A DNA stretch of 64,000 nt from Henricia sp. BOLD:AAB3569 (Eukaryota > Echinodermata > Asteroidea > Spinulosida > Echinasteridae), in assembly GCA_037783545.1 (NCBI GenBank), contig JBBELK010001208.1, positions 186,001 through 250,000 of the forward strand, given 5' to 3'. Every line of letters begins with the position of its first letter. Positions within the stretch are counted from its first letter, which is position 1. This document shows positions 44,070 to 58,300 of the stretch, piece after piece. The position numbers and the translations under genes were made by a program. Under the pieces are notes generated by a model, which did not search any database, was not told the DNA's origin, and saw nothing but the letters and a program-made list of their open reading frames with translations.

Positions 44070-47000
44070 TGTAGGACAAGTGCGCAATATAGAGAGTTTG
44101 GAGCATGCAAAATTTGAAGTTCGTCGGAACATTTTTCGACCTCCAAATTTGCCGACGTTTGGACCACACTTTGACCAAATTGCCGAGCCAAATTGGGCTG
44201 CGTCAACGACAGTCCGAAGGACTGAGCATGCGCACGACTCAGGAGTACACCAAAGAGGTGTGTACAGACAGCCACGGTTTGCGTGAGCAGTCAGGAAGCC
44301 CCAACCCAGTTTTCCCTAAACTTTGAAATTTCTCTGCCATTTCTCGAAGAAAGTCTGTCAATTTTTTAGGACAAGTGCGCAATATAGAGAGTTTGGAGCA
44401 TGCAAAATTTGAAGTTCGTCGGAACATTTTTCGACCTCCAAATTTGCCGACGTTTGGACCACACTTTGACCAAATTGCCGAGCCAAACTGGGCTGCGTCA
44501 ACGACAGTCCGAAGGACTGAGCATGCGCACGACTCAGGAGTACACCAAAGAGGTGTGTACAGACAGCCACGGTTTGCGTGAGCAGTCAGGAAGCCCCAAC
44601 CCAGTTTTCCCTAAACTTTGAAATTTCTCTGCCATTTCCCGGCGAAAGTCTGTCAATTTTTTAGGACAAGTGCGCAATATAGAGAGTTTGGAGCATGCAA
44701 AATTTGAAGTTCGTCGGAACATTTGTCGACCTCCAAATTTGCCGACGTTTGGACCACACTTGACCAAATTGCCGAGCCAAACTGGGCTGCGTCAACGACA
44801 GTCCGAAGGACTGAGCATGCGCACGACTCAGGAGTACACCAAAGAGGTGTGTACAGACAGCCACGGTTTGCGTGAGCAGTCAGGAAGCCCCAACCCAGTT
44901 TTCCCTAAACTTTGAAATTTCTCTTCCATTTCCCGGCGAAAGTCTGTCAATTTTTTAGGACAAGTGCGCAATATAGAGAGTTTGGAGCATGTAAAATTTG
45001 AAGTTCGTCGGAACATTTTTCGACCTCCAAATTTGCCGACGTTTGGACCACACTTTGACCAAATTTCCGAGCCAAACTGGGCTGTGTCAACGACAGTCCG
45101 AAGGACTGAGCATGCGCACGACTCAGGAGTACACCAAAGAGGTGTGTACAGACAGCCACGGTGTGCGTGAGCAGTCAGAAGCCCCAACTTAGTTTTTCCT
45201 AAACTTTAAAATTTCTCTGCCATTTCCCGACGAAAGTCTGTCAATTTTGTAGGACAAGTGCGCAATATAGAGAGTTTGGAGCATGCAAAATTTGAAGTTC
45301 GTCGGAACATTTTTCGACCTCCAAATTTGCCGACGTTTGGACCACACTTTGACCAAATTGCCGAGCCAAATTGGGCTGCGTCAACGACAGTCCGAAGGAC
45401 TGAGCATGCGCACGACTCAGGAGTACACCAAAGAGGTGTGTACAGACAGCCACGGTGTGCGTGAGCAGTCAGGAAGCCCCAACCCAGTTTTCCCCAAACT
45501 TTGAAATTTCTCTGCCATTTCCCGGCGAAAGTCTGTCAATTTTTTAGGACAAGTGCGCAATATAGAGAGTTTGGAGCATGCAAAATTTGAAGTTCGTCGG
45601 AACATTTTTCGACCTCCAAATTTGCCGACGTTTGGACCACACTTTGACCAAATTGCCGAGCCAAACTGGGCTGCGTCAACGACAGTCCGAAGGACTGAGC
45701 ATGCGCACGACTCAGGAGTACACCAAAGAGGTGTGTACAGACAGCCACGGTTTGCGTGAGCAGTCATGAAGCCCCAACCCAGTTTTCCCTAAACTTTGAA
45801 ATTTCTCTGCCATTTCCCGGCGAAAGTCTGTCAATTTTGTAGGACAAGTGCGCAATATAGAGAGTTTGGAGCATGTAAAATTTGAAGTTCGTCGGAACAT
45901 TTTTCGACCTCCAAATTTGCCGACGTTTGGACCATACTTTGACCAAATTGCCGAGCCAAACTGGGCTGCGTCAACGACAGTCCGAAGTACTGAGCATGCG
46001 CACGACTCAGGAGTACACCAAAGAGGTGTGTACATACAGCCACGGTTTGCGTGAGCAGTCAGGAAGCCCCAACCCAGTTTTCCCTAAACTTTGAAATTTC
46101 TCTGCCATTTCCCGGCGAAAGTCTGTCAATTTTGTAGGACAAGTGCGCAATATAGAGAGTTTGGAGCATGCAAAATTTGAAGTTCGTCGGAACATTTTTC
46201 GACCTCCAAATTTGCCGACGTTTGGACCACACTTTGACCAAATTGCCGAGCCAAATTGGGCTGCGTCAACGACAGTCCGAAGGACTGAGCATGCGCACGA
46301 CTCAGGAGTACACCAAAGAGGTGTGTACAGACAGCCACGGTTTGCGTGAGCAGTCAGGAAGCCCCAACCCAGTTTTCCCTAAACTTTGAAATTTCTCTGC
46401 CATTTCTCGAAGAAAGTCTGTCAATTTTTTAGGACAAGTGCGCAATATAGAGAGTTTGGAGCATGCAAAATTTGAAGTTCGTCGGAACATTTTTCGACCT
46501 CCAAATTTGCCGACGTTTGGACCACACTTTGACCAAATTGCCGAGCCAAACTGGGCTGCGTCAACGACAGTCCGAAGGACTGAGCATGCGCACGACTCAG
46601 GAGTACACCAAAGAGGTGTGTACAGACAGCCACGGTTTGCGTGAGCAGTCAGGAAGCCCCAACCCAGTTTTCCCTAAACTTTGAAATTTCTCTGCCATTT
46701 CCCGGCGAAAGTCTGTCAATTTTTTAGGACAAGTGCGCAATATAGAGAGTTTGGAGCATGCAAAATTTGAAGTTCGTCGGAACATTTGTCGACCTCCAAA
46801 TTTGCCGACGTTTGGACCACACTTGACCAAATTGCCGAGCCAAACTGGGCTGCGTCAACGACAGTCCGAAGGACTGAGCATGCGCACGACTCAGGAGTAC
46901 ACCAAAGAGGTGTGTACAGACAGCCACGGTTTGCGTGAGCAGTCAGGAAGCCCCAACCCAGTTTTCCCTAAACTTTGAAATTTCTCTTCCATTTCCCGGC

Positions 47001-47985
47001 GAAAGTCTGTCAATTTTTTAGGACAAGTGCGCAATATAGAGAGTTTGGAGCATGTAAAATTTGAAGTTCGTCGGAACATTTTTCGACCTCCAAATTTGCC
47101 GACGTTTGGACCACACTTTGACCAAATTTCCGAGCCAAACTGGGCTGTGTCAACGACAGTCCGAAGGACTGAGCATGCGCACGACTCAGGAGTACACCAA
47201 AGAGGTGTGTACAGACAGCCACGGTGTGCGTGAGCAGTCAGAAGCCCCAACTTAGTTTTTCCTAAACTTTAAAATTTCTCTGCCATTTCCCGACGAAAGT
47301 CTGTCAATTTTGTAGGACAAGTGCGCAATATAGAGAGTTTGGAGCATGCAAAATTTGAAGTTCGTCGGAACATTTTTCGACCTCCAAATTTGCCGACGTT
47401 TGGACCACACTTTGACCAAATTGCCGAGCCAAATTGGGCTGCGTCAACGACAGTCCGAAGGACTGAGCATGCGCACGACTCAGGAGTACACCAAAGAGGT
47501 GTGTACAGACAGCCACGGTGTGCGTGAGCAGTCAGGAAGCCCCAACCCAGTTTTCCCCAAACTTTGAAATTTCTCTGCCATTTCCCGGCGAAAGTCTGTC
47601 AATTTTTTAGGACAAGTGCGCAATATAGAGAGTTTGGAGCATGCAAAATTTGAAGTTCGTCGGAACATTTTTCGACCTCCAAATTTGCCGACGTTTGGAC
47701 CACACTTTGACCAAATTGCCGAGCCAAACTGGGCTGCGTCAACGACAGTCCGAAGGACTGAGCATGCGCACGACTCAGGAGTACACCAAAGAGGTGTGTA
47801 CAGACAGCCACGGTTTGCGTGAGCAGTCATGAAGCCCCAACCCAGTTTTCCCTAAACTTTGAAATTTCTCTGCCATTTCCCGGCGAAAGTCTGTCAATTT
47901 TGTAGGACAAGTGCGCAATATAGAGAGTTTGGAGCATGTAAAATTTGAAGTTCGTCGGAACATTTTTCGACCTCCAAATTTGCCG
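44070..47985. repeat. Higher-order repeat, period 2063 bp (right array)
   Basis: The monomers at 44080, 44375, 44670, 44964, 45258 and 45553 recur at 46143, 46438, 46733, 47027, 47321 and 47616. Markers are TCTCGAAGAAAG, CATTTGTCGACC with CACACTTGACC, and CATGTAAAATTTG with AAATTTCCGAG. The set from 42902 also recurs at 44375 with a 1473-bp period, so these repeats are nested. Confidence 0.84.
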
Positions 47986-50900
47986 ACGTTTGGACCACAC
48001 TTTGACCAAATTGCCGAGCCAAACTGGGCTGCGTCAACGACAGTCCGAAGTACTGAGCATGCGCACGACTCAGGAGTACACCAAAGAGGTGTGTACAGAC
48101 AGCCACGGTTTGCGTGAGCAGTCAGGAAGCCCCAACCCAGTTTTCCCTAAACTTTGAAATTTCTCTGCCATTTCCCGGCGAAAGTCTGTCAATTTTGTAG
48201 GACAAGTGCGCAATATAGAGAGTTTGGAGCATGCAAAATTTGAAGTTCGTCGGAACATTTTTCGACCTCCAAATTTGCCGACGTTTGGACCACACTTTGA
48301 CCAAATTGCCGAGCCAAATTGGGCTGCGTCAACGACAGTCCGAAGGACTGAGCATGCGCACGACTCAGGAGTACACCAAAGAGGTGTGTACAGACAGCCA
48401 CGGTGTGCGTGAGCAGTCAGGAAGCCCCAACCCAGTTTTCCCCAAACTTTGAAATTTCTCTGCCATTTCCCGGCGAAAGTCTGTCAATTTTTTAGGACAA
48501 GTGCGCAATATAGAGAGTTTGGAGCATGCAAAATTTGAAGTTCGTCGGAACATTTTTCGACCTCCAAATTTGCCGACGTTTGGACCACACTTTGACCAAA
48601 TTGCCGAGCCAAACTGGGCTGCGTCAACGACAGTCCGAAGGACTGAGCATGCGCACGACTCAGGAGTACACCAAAGAGGTGTGTACAGACAGCCACGGTT
48701 TGCGTGAGCAGTCATGAAGCCCCAACCCAGTTTTCCCTAAACTTTGAAATTTCTCTGCCATTTCCCGGCGAAAGTCTGTCAATTTTGTAGGACAAGTGCG
48801 CAATATAGAGAGTTTGGAGCATGCAAAATTTGAAGTTCGTCGGAACATTTTTCGACCTCCAAATTTGCCGACGTTTGGACCACACTTTGACCAAATTGCC
48901 GAGCCAAACTGGGCTGCGTCAACGACAGTCCGAAGGACTGAGCATGCGCACGACTCAGGAGTACACCAAAGAGGTGTGTACAGACAACCACGGTTTGCGT
49001 GAGCAGTCAGGAAGCCCCAACCCAGTTTTCCCTAAACTTTGAAAATTCTCTGCCATTTCCCGGCGAAAGTCTGTAAATTGTTTAGGACAAGTGCGCAATA
49101 TAGAGAGTTTGGAGCATGCAAAATTTGAAGTTCGTCGGAACATTTTTCGACCTCCAAATTTGCCGACGTTTGGACCACACTTTGACCAAATTGCCGAGCC
49201 AAATTGGGCTGCGTCAACGACAGTCCGAAGGACTGAGCATGCGCACGACTCAGGAGTACACCAAAGAGGTGTGTACAGACAGCCACGGTTTGCGTGAGCA
49301 GTCAGGAAGCCCCAACCCAGTTTTCCCTAAACTTTGAAATTTCTCTGCCATTTCTCGAAGAAAGTCTGTCAATTTTTTAGGACAAGTGCGCAATATAGAG
49401 AGTTTGGAGCATGCAAAATTTGAAGTTCGTCGGAACATTTTTCGACCTCCAAATTTGCCGACGTTTGGACCACACTTTGACCAAATTGCCGAGCCAAACT
49501 GGGCTGCGTCAACGACAGTCCGAAGGACTGAGCATGCGCACGACTCAGGAGTACACCAAAGAGGTGTGTACAGACAGCCACGGTTTGCGTGAGCAGTCAG
49601 GAAGCCCCAACCCAGTTTTCCCTAAACTTTGAAATTTCTCTGCCATTTCCCGGCGAAAGTCTGTCAATTTTTTAGGACAAGTGCGCAATATAGAGAGTTT
49701 GGAGCATGCAAAATTTGAAGTTCGTCGGAACATTTGTCGACCTCCAAATTTGCCGACGTTTGGACCACACTTGACCAAATTGCCGAGCCAAACTGGGCTG
49801 CGTCAACGACAGTCCGAAGGACTGAGCATGCGCACGACTCAGGAGTACACCAAAGAGGTGTGTACAGACAGCCACGGTTTGCGTGAGCAGTCAGGAAGCC
49901 CCAACCCAGTTTTCCCTAAACTTTGAAATTTCTCTTCCATTTCCCGGCGAAAGTCTGTCAATTTTTTAGGACAAGTGCGCAATATAGAGAGTTTGGAGCA
50001 TGTAAAATTTGAAGTTCGTCGGAACATTTTTCGACCTCCAAATTTGCCGACGTTTGGACCACACTTTGACCAAATTTCCGAGCCAAACTGGGCTGTGTCA
50101 ACGACAGTCCGAAGGACTGAGCATGCGCACGACTCAGGAGTACACCAAAGAGGTGTGTACAGACAGCCACGGTGTGCGTGAGCAGTCAGAAGCCCCAACT
50201 TAGTTTTTCCTAAACTTTAAAATTTCTCTGCCATTTCCCGACGAAAATCTGTCAATTTTGTAGGACAAGTGCGCAATATAGAGAGTTTGGAGCATGCAAA
50301 ATTTGAAGTTCGTCGGAACATTTTTCGACCTCCAAATTTGCCGACGTTTGGACCACACTTTGACCAAATTGCCGAGCCAAATTGGGCTGCGTCAACGACA
50401 GTCCGAAGGACTGAGCATGCGCACGACTCAGGAGTACACCAAAGAGGTGTGTACAGACAGCCACGGTGTGCGTGAGCAGTCAGGAAGCCCCAACCCAGTT
50501 TTCCCCAAACTTTGAAATTTCTCTGCCATTTCCCGGCGAAAGTCTGTCATTTTTTTAGGACAAGTGCGCAATATAGAGAGTTTGGAGCATGCAAAATTTG
50601 AAGTTCGTCGGAACATTTTTCGACCTCCAAATTTGCCGACGTTTGGACCACACTTTGACCAAATTGCCGAGCCAAACTGGGCTGCGTCAACGACAGTCCG
50701 AAGGACTGAGCATGCGCACGACTCAGGAGTACACCAAAGAGGTGTGTACAGACAGCCACGGTTTGCGTGAGCAGTCATGAAGCCCCAACCCAGTTTTCCC
50801 TAAACTTTGAAATTTCTCTGCCATTTCCCGGCGAAAGTCTGTCAATTTTGTAGGACAAGTGCGCAATATAGAGAGTTTGGAGCATGTAAAATTTGAAGTT

Positions 50901-52040
50901 CGTCGGAACATTTTTCGACCTCCAAATTTGCCGACGTTTGGACCACACTTTGACCAAATTGCCGAGCCAAACTGGGCTGCGTCAACGACAGTCCGAAGTA
51001 CTGAGCATGCGCACGACTCAGGAGTACACCAAAGAGGTGTGTACAGACAGCCACGGTTTGCGTGAGCAGTCAGGAAGCCCCAACCCAGTTTTCCCTAAAC
51101 TTTGAAATTTCTCTGCCATTTCCCGGCGAAAGTCTGTCAATTTTGTAGGACAAGTGCGCAATATAGAGAGTTTGGAGCATGCAAAATTTGAAGTTCGTCG
51201 GAACATTTTTCGACCTCCAAATTTGCCGACGTTTGGACCACACTTTGACCAAATTGCCGAGCCAAATTGGGCTGCGTCAACGACAGTCCGAAGGACTGAG
51301 CATGCGCACGACTCAGGAGTACACCAAAGAGGTGTGTACAGACAGCCACGGTGTGCGTGAGCAGTCAGGAAGCCCCAACCCAGTTTTCCCCAAACTTTGA
51401 AATTTCTCTGCCATTTCCCGGCGAAAGTCTGTCAATTTTTTAGGACAAGTGCGCAATATAGAGAGTTTGGAGCATGCAAAATTTGAAGTTCGTCGGAACA
51501 TTTTTCGACCTCCAAATTTGCCGACGTTTGGACCACACTTTGACCAAATTGCCGAGCCAAACTGGGCTGCGTCAACGACAGTCCGAAGGACTGAGCATGC
51601 GCACGACTCAGGAGTACACCAAAGAGGTGTGTACAGACAGCCACGGTTTGCGTGAGCAGTCATGAAGCCCCAACCCAGTTTTCCCTAAACTTTGAAATTT
51701 CTCTGCCATTTCCCGGCGAAAGTCTGTCAATTTTGTAGGACAAGTGCGCAATATAGAGAGTTTGGAGCATGCAAAATTTGAAGTTCGTCGGAACATTTTT
51801 CGACCTCCAAATTTGCCGACGTTTGGACCACACTTTGACCAAATTGCCGAGCCAAACTGGGCTGCGTCAACGACAGTCCGAAGGACTGAGCATGCGCACG
51901 ACTCAGGAGTACACCAAAGAGGTGTGTACAGACAACCACGGTTTGCGTGAGCAGTCAGGAAGCCCCAACCCAGTTTTCCCTAAACTTTGAAAATTCTCTG
52001 CCATTTCCCGGCGAAAGTCTGTAAATTGTTTAGGACAAGT
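46143..52040. repeat. Higher-order repeat, period 2948 bp (10 monomers, about 2 copies)
   Basis: Ten consecutive monomers from about 46143 recur from about 49091, at an offset of 2948 bp (10 x 295 minus two 1-bp losses). The monomer at the boundary between the copies, starting at 49091, is chimeric. Its leading part (GAAAATTCTCTGCC and TGTAAATTGTTTAG) matches the monomer at 52039, while AAATTGGGCTGC in its later part matches the monomer at 46143. That is what a crossover inside this monomer would leave. Confidence 0.85.
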
Positions 52041-55000
52041 GCGCAATATAGAGAGTTTGGAGCATGCAAAATTTGAAGTTCGTCGGAACATTTTTCGACC
52101 TCCAAATTTGCCGACGTTTGGACCACACTTTGACCTAATTGCCGAGCCAAACTGGGCTGCGTCAACGACAGTCCGAAGGACTGAGCATGCGCACGACTCA
52201 GGAGTACACCAAAGAGGTGTGTACAGACAGCCACGGTTTGCGTGAGCAGTCATGAAGCCCCAACCCAGTTTTCCCTAAACTTTGAAATTTCTCTGCCATT
52301 TCCCGGCGAAAGTCTGTCAATTTTGTAGGACAAGTGCGCAATATAGAGAGTTTGGAGCATGTAAAATTTGAAGTTCGTCGGAACATTTTTCGACCTCCAA
52401 ATTTGCCGACGTTTGGACCACACTTTGACCAAATTTCCGAGCCAAACTGGGCTGTGTCAACGACAGTCCGAAGGACTGAGCATGCGCACGACTCAGGAGT
52501 ACATCAAAGAGGTGTGTACAGACAGCCACGGTTTGCGTGAGCAGTCATGAAGCCCCAACCCAGTTTTCCCTAAACTTTGAAATTTCTCTGCCATTTCCCG
52601 GCGAAAGTCTGTCAATTTTGTAGGACAAGTGCGCAATATAGAGAGTTTGGAGCATGCAAAATTTGAAGTTCGTCGGAACATTTTTCGACCTCCAAATTTG
52701 CCGACGTTTGGACCACACTTTGACCAAATTGCCGAGCCAAACTGGGCTGCGTCAACGACAGTCCGAAGGACTGAGCATGCGCACGACTCAGGAGTACACC
52801 AAAGAGGTGTGTACAGACAACCACGGTTTGCGTGAGCAGTCAGGAAGCCCCAACCCAGTTTTCCCTAAACTTTGAAATTTCTCTGCCATTTCCCGGCGAA
52901 AGTCTGTAAATTTGTTAGGACAAGTGCGCAATATAGAGAGTTTGGAGCATGCAAAATTTGAAGTTCGTCGGAACATTTTTCGACCTCCAAATTTGCCGAC
53001 GTTTGGACCACACTTTGACCTAATTGCCGAGCCAAACTGGGCTGCGTCAACGACAGTCCGAAGGACTGAGCATGCGCACGACTCAGGAGTACACCAAAGA
53101 GGTGTGTACAGACAGCCACGGTTTGCGTGAGCAGTCATGAAGCCCCAACCCAGTTTTCCCTAAACTTTGAAATTTCTCTGCCATTTCCCGGCGAAAGTCT
53201 GTCAATTTTGTAGGACAAGTGCGCAATATAGAGAGTTTGGAGCATGTAAAATTTGAAGTTCGTCGGAACATTTTTCGACCTCCAAATTTGCCGACGTTTG
53301 GACCACACTTTGACCAAATTGCCGAGCCAAACTGGGCTGCGTCAACGACAGTCCGAAGTACTGAGCATGCGCACGACTCAGGAGTACACCAAAGAGGTGT
53401 GTACAGACAGCCACGGTTTGCGTGAGCAGTCAGGAAGCCCCAACCCAGTTTTCCCTAAACTTTGAAATTTCTCTGCCATTTCCCGGCGAAAGTCTGTCAA
53501 TTTTGTAGGACAAGTGCGCAATATAGAGAGTTTGGAGCATGCAAAATTTGAAGTTCGTCGGAACATTTTTCGACCTCCAAATTTGCCGACGTTTGGACCA
53601 CACTTTGACCAAATTGCCGAGCCAAATTGGGCTGCGTCAACGACAGTCCGAAGGACTGAGCATGCGCACGACTCAGGAGTACACCAAAGAGGTGTGTACA
53701 GACAGCCACGGTGTGCGTGAGCAGTCAGGAAGCCCCAACCCAGTTTTCCCCAAACTTTGAAATTTCTCTGCCATTTCCCGGCGAAAGTCTGTCAATTTTT
53801 TAGGACAAGTGCGCAATATAGAGAGTTTGGAGCATGCAAAATTTGAAGTTCGTCGGAACATTTTTCGACCTCCAAATTTGCCGACGTTTGGACCACACTT
53901 TGACCAAATTGCCGAGCCAAACTGGGCTGCGTCAACGACAGTCCGAAGGACTGAGCATGCGCACGACTCAGGAGTACACCAAAGAGGTGTGTACAGACAG
54001 CCACGGTTTGCGTGAGCAGTCATGAAGCCCCAACCCAGTTTTCCCTAAACTTTGAAATTTCTCTGCCATTTCCCGGCGAAAGTCTGTCAATTTTGTAGGA
54101 CAAGTGCGCAATATAGAGAGTTTGGAGCATGCAAAATTTGAAGTTCGTCGGAACATTTTTCGACCTCCAAATTTGCCGACGTTTGGACCACACTTTGACC
54201 AAATTGCCGAGCCAAACTGGGCTGCGTCAACGACAGTCCGAAGGACTGAGCATGCGCACGACTCAGGAGTACACCAAAGAGGTGTGTACAGACAACCACG
54301 GTTTGCGTGAGCAGTCAGGAAGCCCCAACCCAGTTTTCCCTAAACTTTGAAAATTCTCTGCCATTTCCCGGCGAAAGTCTGTAAATTGTTTAGGACAAGT
54401 GCGCAATATAGAGAGTTTGGAGCATGCAAAATTTGAAGTTCGTCGGAACATTTTTCGACCTCCAAATTTGCCGACGTTTGGACCACACTTTGACCTAATT
54501 GCCGAGCCAAACTGGGCTGCGTCAACGACAGTCCGAAGGACTGAGCATGCGCACGACTCAGGAGTACACCAAAGAGGTGTGTACAGACAGCCACGGTTTG
54601 CGTGAGCAGTCATGAAGCCCCAACCCAGTTTTCCCTAAACTTTGAAATTTCTCTGCCATTTCCCGGCGAAAGTCTGTCAATTTTGTAGGACAAGTGCGCA
54701 ATATAGAGAGTTTGGAGCATGTAAAATTTGAAGTTCGTCGGAACATTTTTCGACCTCCAAATTTGCCGACGTTTGGACCACACTTTGACCAAATTTCCGA
54801 GCCAAACTGGGCTGTGTCAACGACAGTCCGAAGGACTGAGCATGCGCACGACTCAGGAGTACATCAAAGAGGTGTGTACAGACAGCCACGGTTTGCGTGA
54901 GCAGTCATGAAGCCCCAACCCAGTTTTCCCTAAACTTTGAAATTTCTCTGCCATTTCCCGGCGAAAGTCTGTCAATTTTGTAGGACAAGTGCGCAATATA

Positions 55001-55300
55001 GAGAGTTTGGAGCATGCAAAATTTGAAGTTCGTCGGAACATTTTTCGACCTCCAAATTTGCCGACGTTTGGACCACACTTTGACCAAATTGCCGAGCCAA
55101 ACTGGGCTGCGTCAACGACAGTCCGAAGGACTGAGCATGCGCACGACTCAGGAGTACACCAAAGAGGTGTGTACAGACAACCACGGTTTGCGTGAGCAGT
55201 CAGGAAGCCCCAACCCAGTTTTCCCTAAACTTTGAAATTTCTCTGCCATTTCCCGGCGAAAGTCTGTAAATTTGTTAGGACAAGTGCGCAATATAGAGAG
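50850..55300. repeat. Higher-order repeat, period 2360 bp (8 monomers, about 2 copies)
   Basis: The monomers starting at 50859, 51154, 51449, 51744, 52039, 52334 and 52629 recur at 53219, 53514, 53809, 54104, 54399, 54694 and 54989. Shared markers are TCCGAAGTACTG, GACCTAATTGCC, AGACAACCACGG and GAAAATTCTCTGCC. The next monomer, at about 55284, starts like the one at 52924 (TGTAAATTTGTTAG) but continues with CATGTAAAATTTG, AAATTTCCGAG and GCTGTGTC. It is another chimeric boundary. Confidence 0.84.
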
Positions 55301-58300
55301 TTTGGAGCATGTAAAATTTGAAGTTCGTCGGAACATTTTTCGACCTCCAAATTTGCCGACGTTTGGACCACACTTTGACCAAATTTCCGAGCCAAACTGG
55401 GCTGTGTCAACGACAGTCCGAAGGACTGAGCATGCGCACGACTCAGGAGTACATCAAAGAGGTGTGTACAGACAGCCACGGTTTGCGTGAGCAGTCAGGA
55501 AGCCCCAACCCAGTTTTCCCTAAACTTTGAAATTTCTCTGCCATTTCCCGGCGAAAGTCTGTCAATTTTGTAGGACAAGTGCGCAATATAGAGAGTTTGG
55601 AGCATGCAAAATTTGAAGTTCGTCGGAACATTTGTCGACCTCCAAATTTGCCGACGTTTGGACCACACTTTGACCAAATTGCCGAGCCAAATTGGGCTGC
55701 GTCAACGACAGTCCGAAGGACTGAGCATGCGCACGACTCAGCAGTACACCAAAGAGGTGTGTACAGACAGCCACGGTGTGCGTGAGCAGTCAGAAGCCCC
55801 AACTTAGTTTTTCCTAAACTTTAAAATTTCTCTGCCATTTCCCGACGAAAGTCTGTCAATTTTTTAGGACAAGTGCGCAATAAAGAGAGTTTGGAGCATG
55901 CAAAATTTGAAGTTCGTCGGAACATTTTTCGACCTCCAAATTTGCCGACGTTTGGACCACACTTTGACCAAATTGCCGAGCCAAACTGGGCTGCGTCAAC
56001 GACAGTCCGAAGTACTGAGCATGCGCACGACTCAGGAGTACACCAAAGAGGTGTGTACAGACAGCCACGGTTTGCGTGAGCAGTCAGGAAGCCCCAACCC
56101 AGTTTTCCCTAAACTTTGAAATTTCTCTGCCATTTCCCGGCGAAAGTCTGTCAATTTTGTAGGACAAGTGCGCAATATAGAGAGTTTGGAGCATGCAAAA
56201 TTTGAAGTTCGTCGGAACATTTTTCGACCTCCAAATTTGCCGACGTTTGGACCACACTTTGACCAAATTGCCGAGCCAAATTGGGCTGCGTCAACGACAG
56301 TCCGAAGGACTGAGCATGCGCACGACTCAGGAGTACACCAAAGAGGTGTGTACAGACAGCCACGGTGTGCGTGAGCAGTCAGGAAGCCCCAACCCAGTTT
56401 TCCCCAAACTTTGAAATTTCTCTGCCATTTCCCGGCGAAAGTCTGTCAATTTTTTAGGACAAGTGCGCAATATAGAGAGTTTGGAGCATGCAAAATTTGA
56501 AGTTCGTCGGAACATTTTTCGACCTCCAAATTTGCCGACGTTTGGACCACACTTTGACCAAATTGCCGAGCCAAACTGGGCTGCGTCAACGACAGTCCGA
56601 AGGACTGAGCATGCGCACGACTCAGGAGTACACCAAAGAGGTGTGTACAGACAGCCACGGTTTGCGTGAGCAGTCATGAAGCCCCAACCCAGTTTTCCCT
56701 AAACTTTGAAATTTCTCTGCCATTTCCCGGCGAAAGTCTGTCAATTTTGTAGGACAAGTGCGCAATATAGAGAGTTTGGAGCATGCAAAATTTGAAGTTC
56801 GTCGGAACATTTTTCGACCTCCAAATTTGCCGACGTTTGGACCACACTTTGACCAAATTGCCGAGCCAAACTGGGCTGCGTCAACGACAGTCCGAAGGAC
56901 TGAGCATGCGCACGACTCAGGAGTACACCAAAGAGGTGTGTACAGACAGCCACGGTTTGCGTGAGCAGTCAGGAAGCCCCAACCCAGTTTTCCCTAAACT
57001 TTGAAATTTCTCTGCCATTTCCCGGCGAAAGTCTGTCAATTTTGTAGGACAAGTGCGCAATATAGAGAGTTTGGAGCATGCAAAATTTGAAGTTCGTCGG
57101 AACATTTTTCGACCTCCAAATTTGCCGACGTTTGGACCACACTTTGACCAAATTGCCGAGCCAAATTGGGCTGCGTCAACGACAGTCCGAAGGACTGAGC
57201 ATGCGCACGACTCAGGAGTACACAAAAGAGGTGTGTACAGACAGCCACGGTGTGCGTGAGCAGTCAGGAAGCCCCAACCCAGTTTTCCCCAAACTTTGAA
57301 ATTTCTCTGCCATTTCCCGGCGAAAGTCTGTCAATTTTTTAGGACAAGTGCGCAATATAGAGAGTTTGGAGCATGCAAAATTTGAAGTTCGTCGGAACAT
57401 TTTTCGACCTCCAAATTTGCCGACGTTTGGACCACACTTTGACCAAATTGCCGAGCCAAACTGGGCTGCGTCAACGACAGTCCGAAGGACTGAGCATGCG
57501 CACGACTCAGGAGTACACCAAAGAGGTGTGTACAGACAGCCACGGTTTGCGTGAGCAGTCATGAAGCCCCAACCCAGTTTTCCCTAAACTTTGAAATTTC
57601 TCTGCCATTTCCCCGCGAAAGTCTGTCAATTTTGTAGGACAAGTGCGCAATATAGAGAGTTTGGAGCATGCAAAATTTGAAGTTCGTCGGAACATTTTTC
57701 GACCTCCAAATTTGCCGACGTTTGGACCACACTTTGACCAAATTGCCGAGCCAAACTGGGCTGCGTCAACGACAGTCCGAAGGACTGAGCATGCGCACGA
57801 CTCAGGAGTACACCAAAGAGGTGTGTACAGACAGCCACGGTTTGCGTGAGCAGTCAGGAAGCCCCAACCCAGTTTTCCCTAAACTTTGAAATTTCTCTGC
57901 CATTTCCCGGCGAAAGTCTGTCAATTTTGTAGGACAAGTGCGCAATATAGAGAGTTTGGAGCATGCAAAATTTGAAGTTCGTCGGAACATTTTTCGACCT
58001 CCAAATTTGCCGACGTTTGGACCACACTTTGACCAAATTGCCGAGCCAAACTGGGCTGCGTCAACGACAGTCCGAAGGACTGAGCATGCGCACGACTCAG
58101 GAGTACACCAAAGAGGTGTGTACAGACAGCCACGGTTTGCGTGAGCAGTCATGAAGCCCCAACCCAGTTTTCCCTAAACTTTGAAATTTCTCTGCCATTT
58201 CCCGGCGAAAGTCTGTCAATTTTGTAGGACAAGTGCGCAATATAGAGAGTTTGGAGCATGTAAAATTTGAAGTTCGTCGGAACATTTTTCGACCTCCAAA

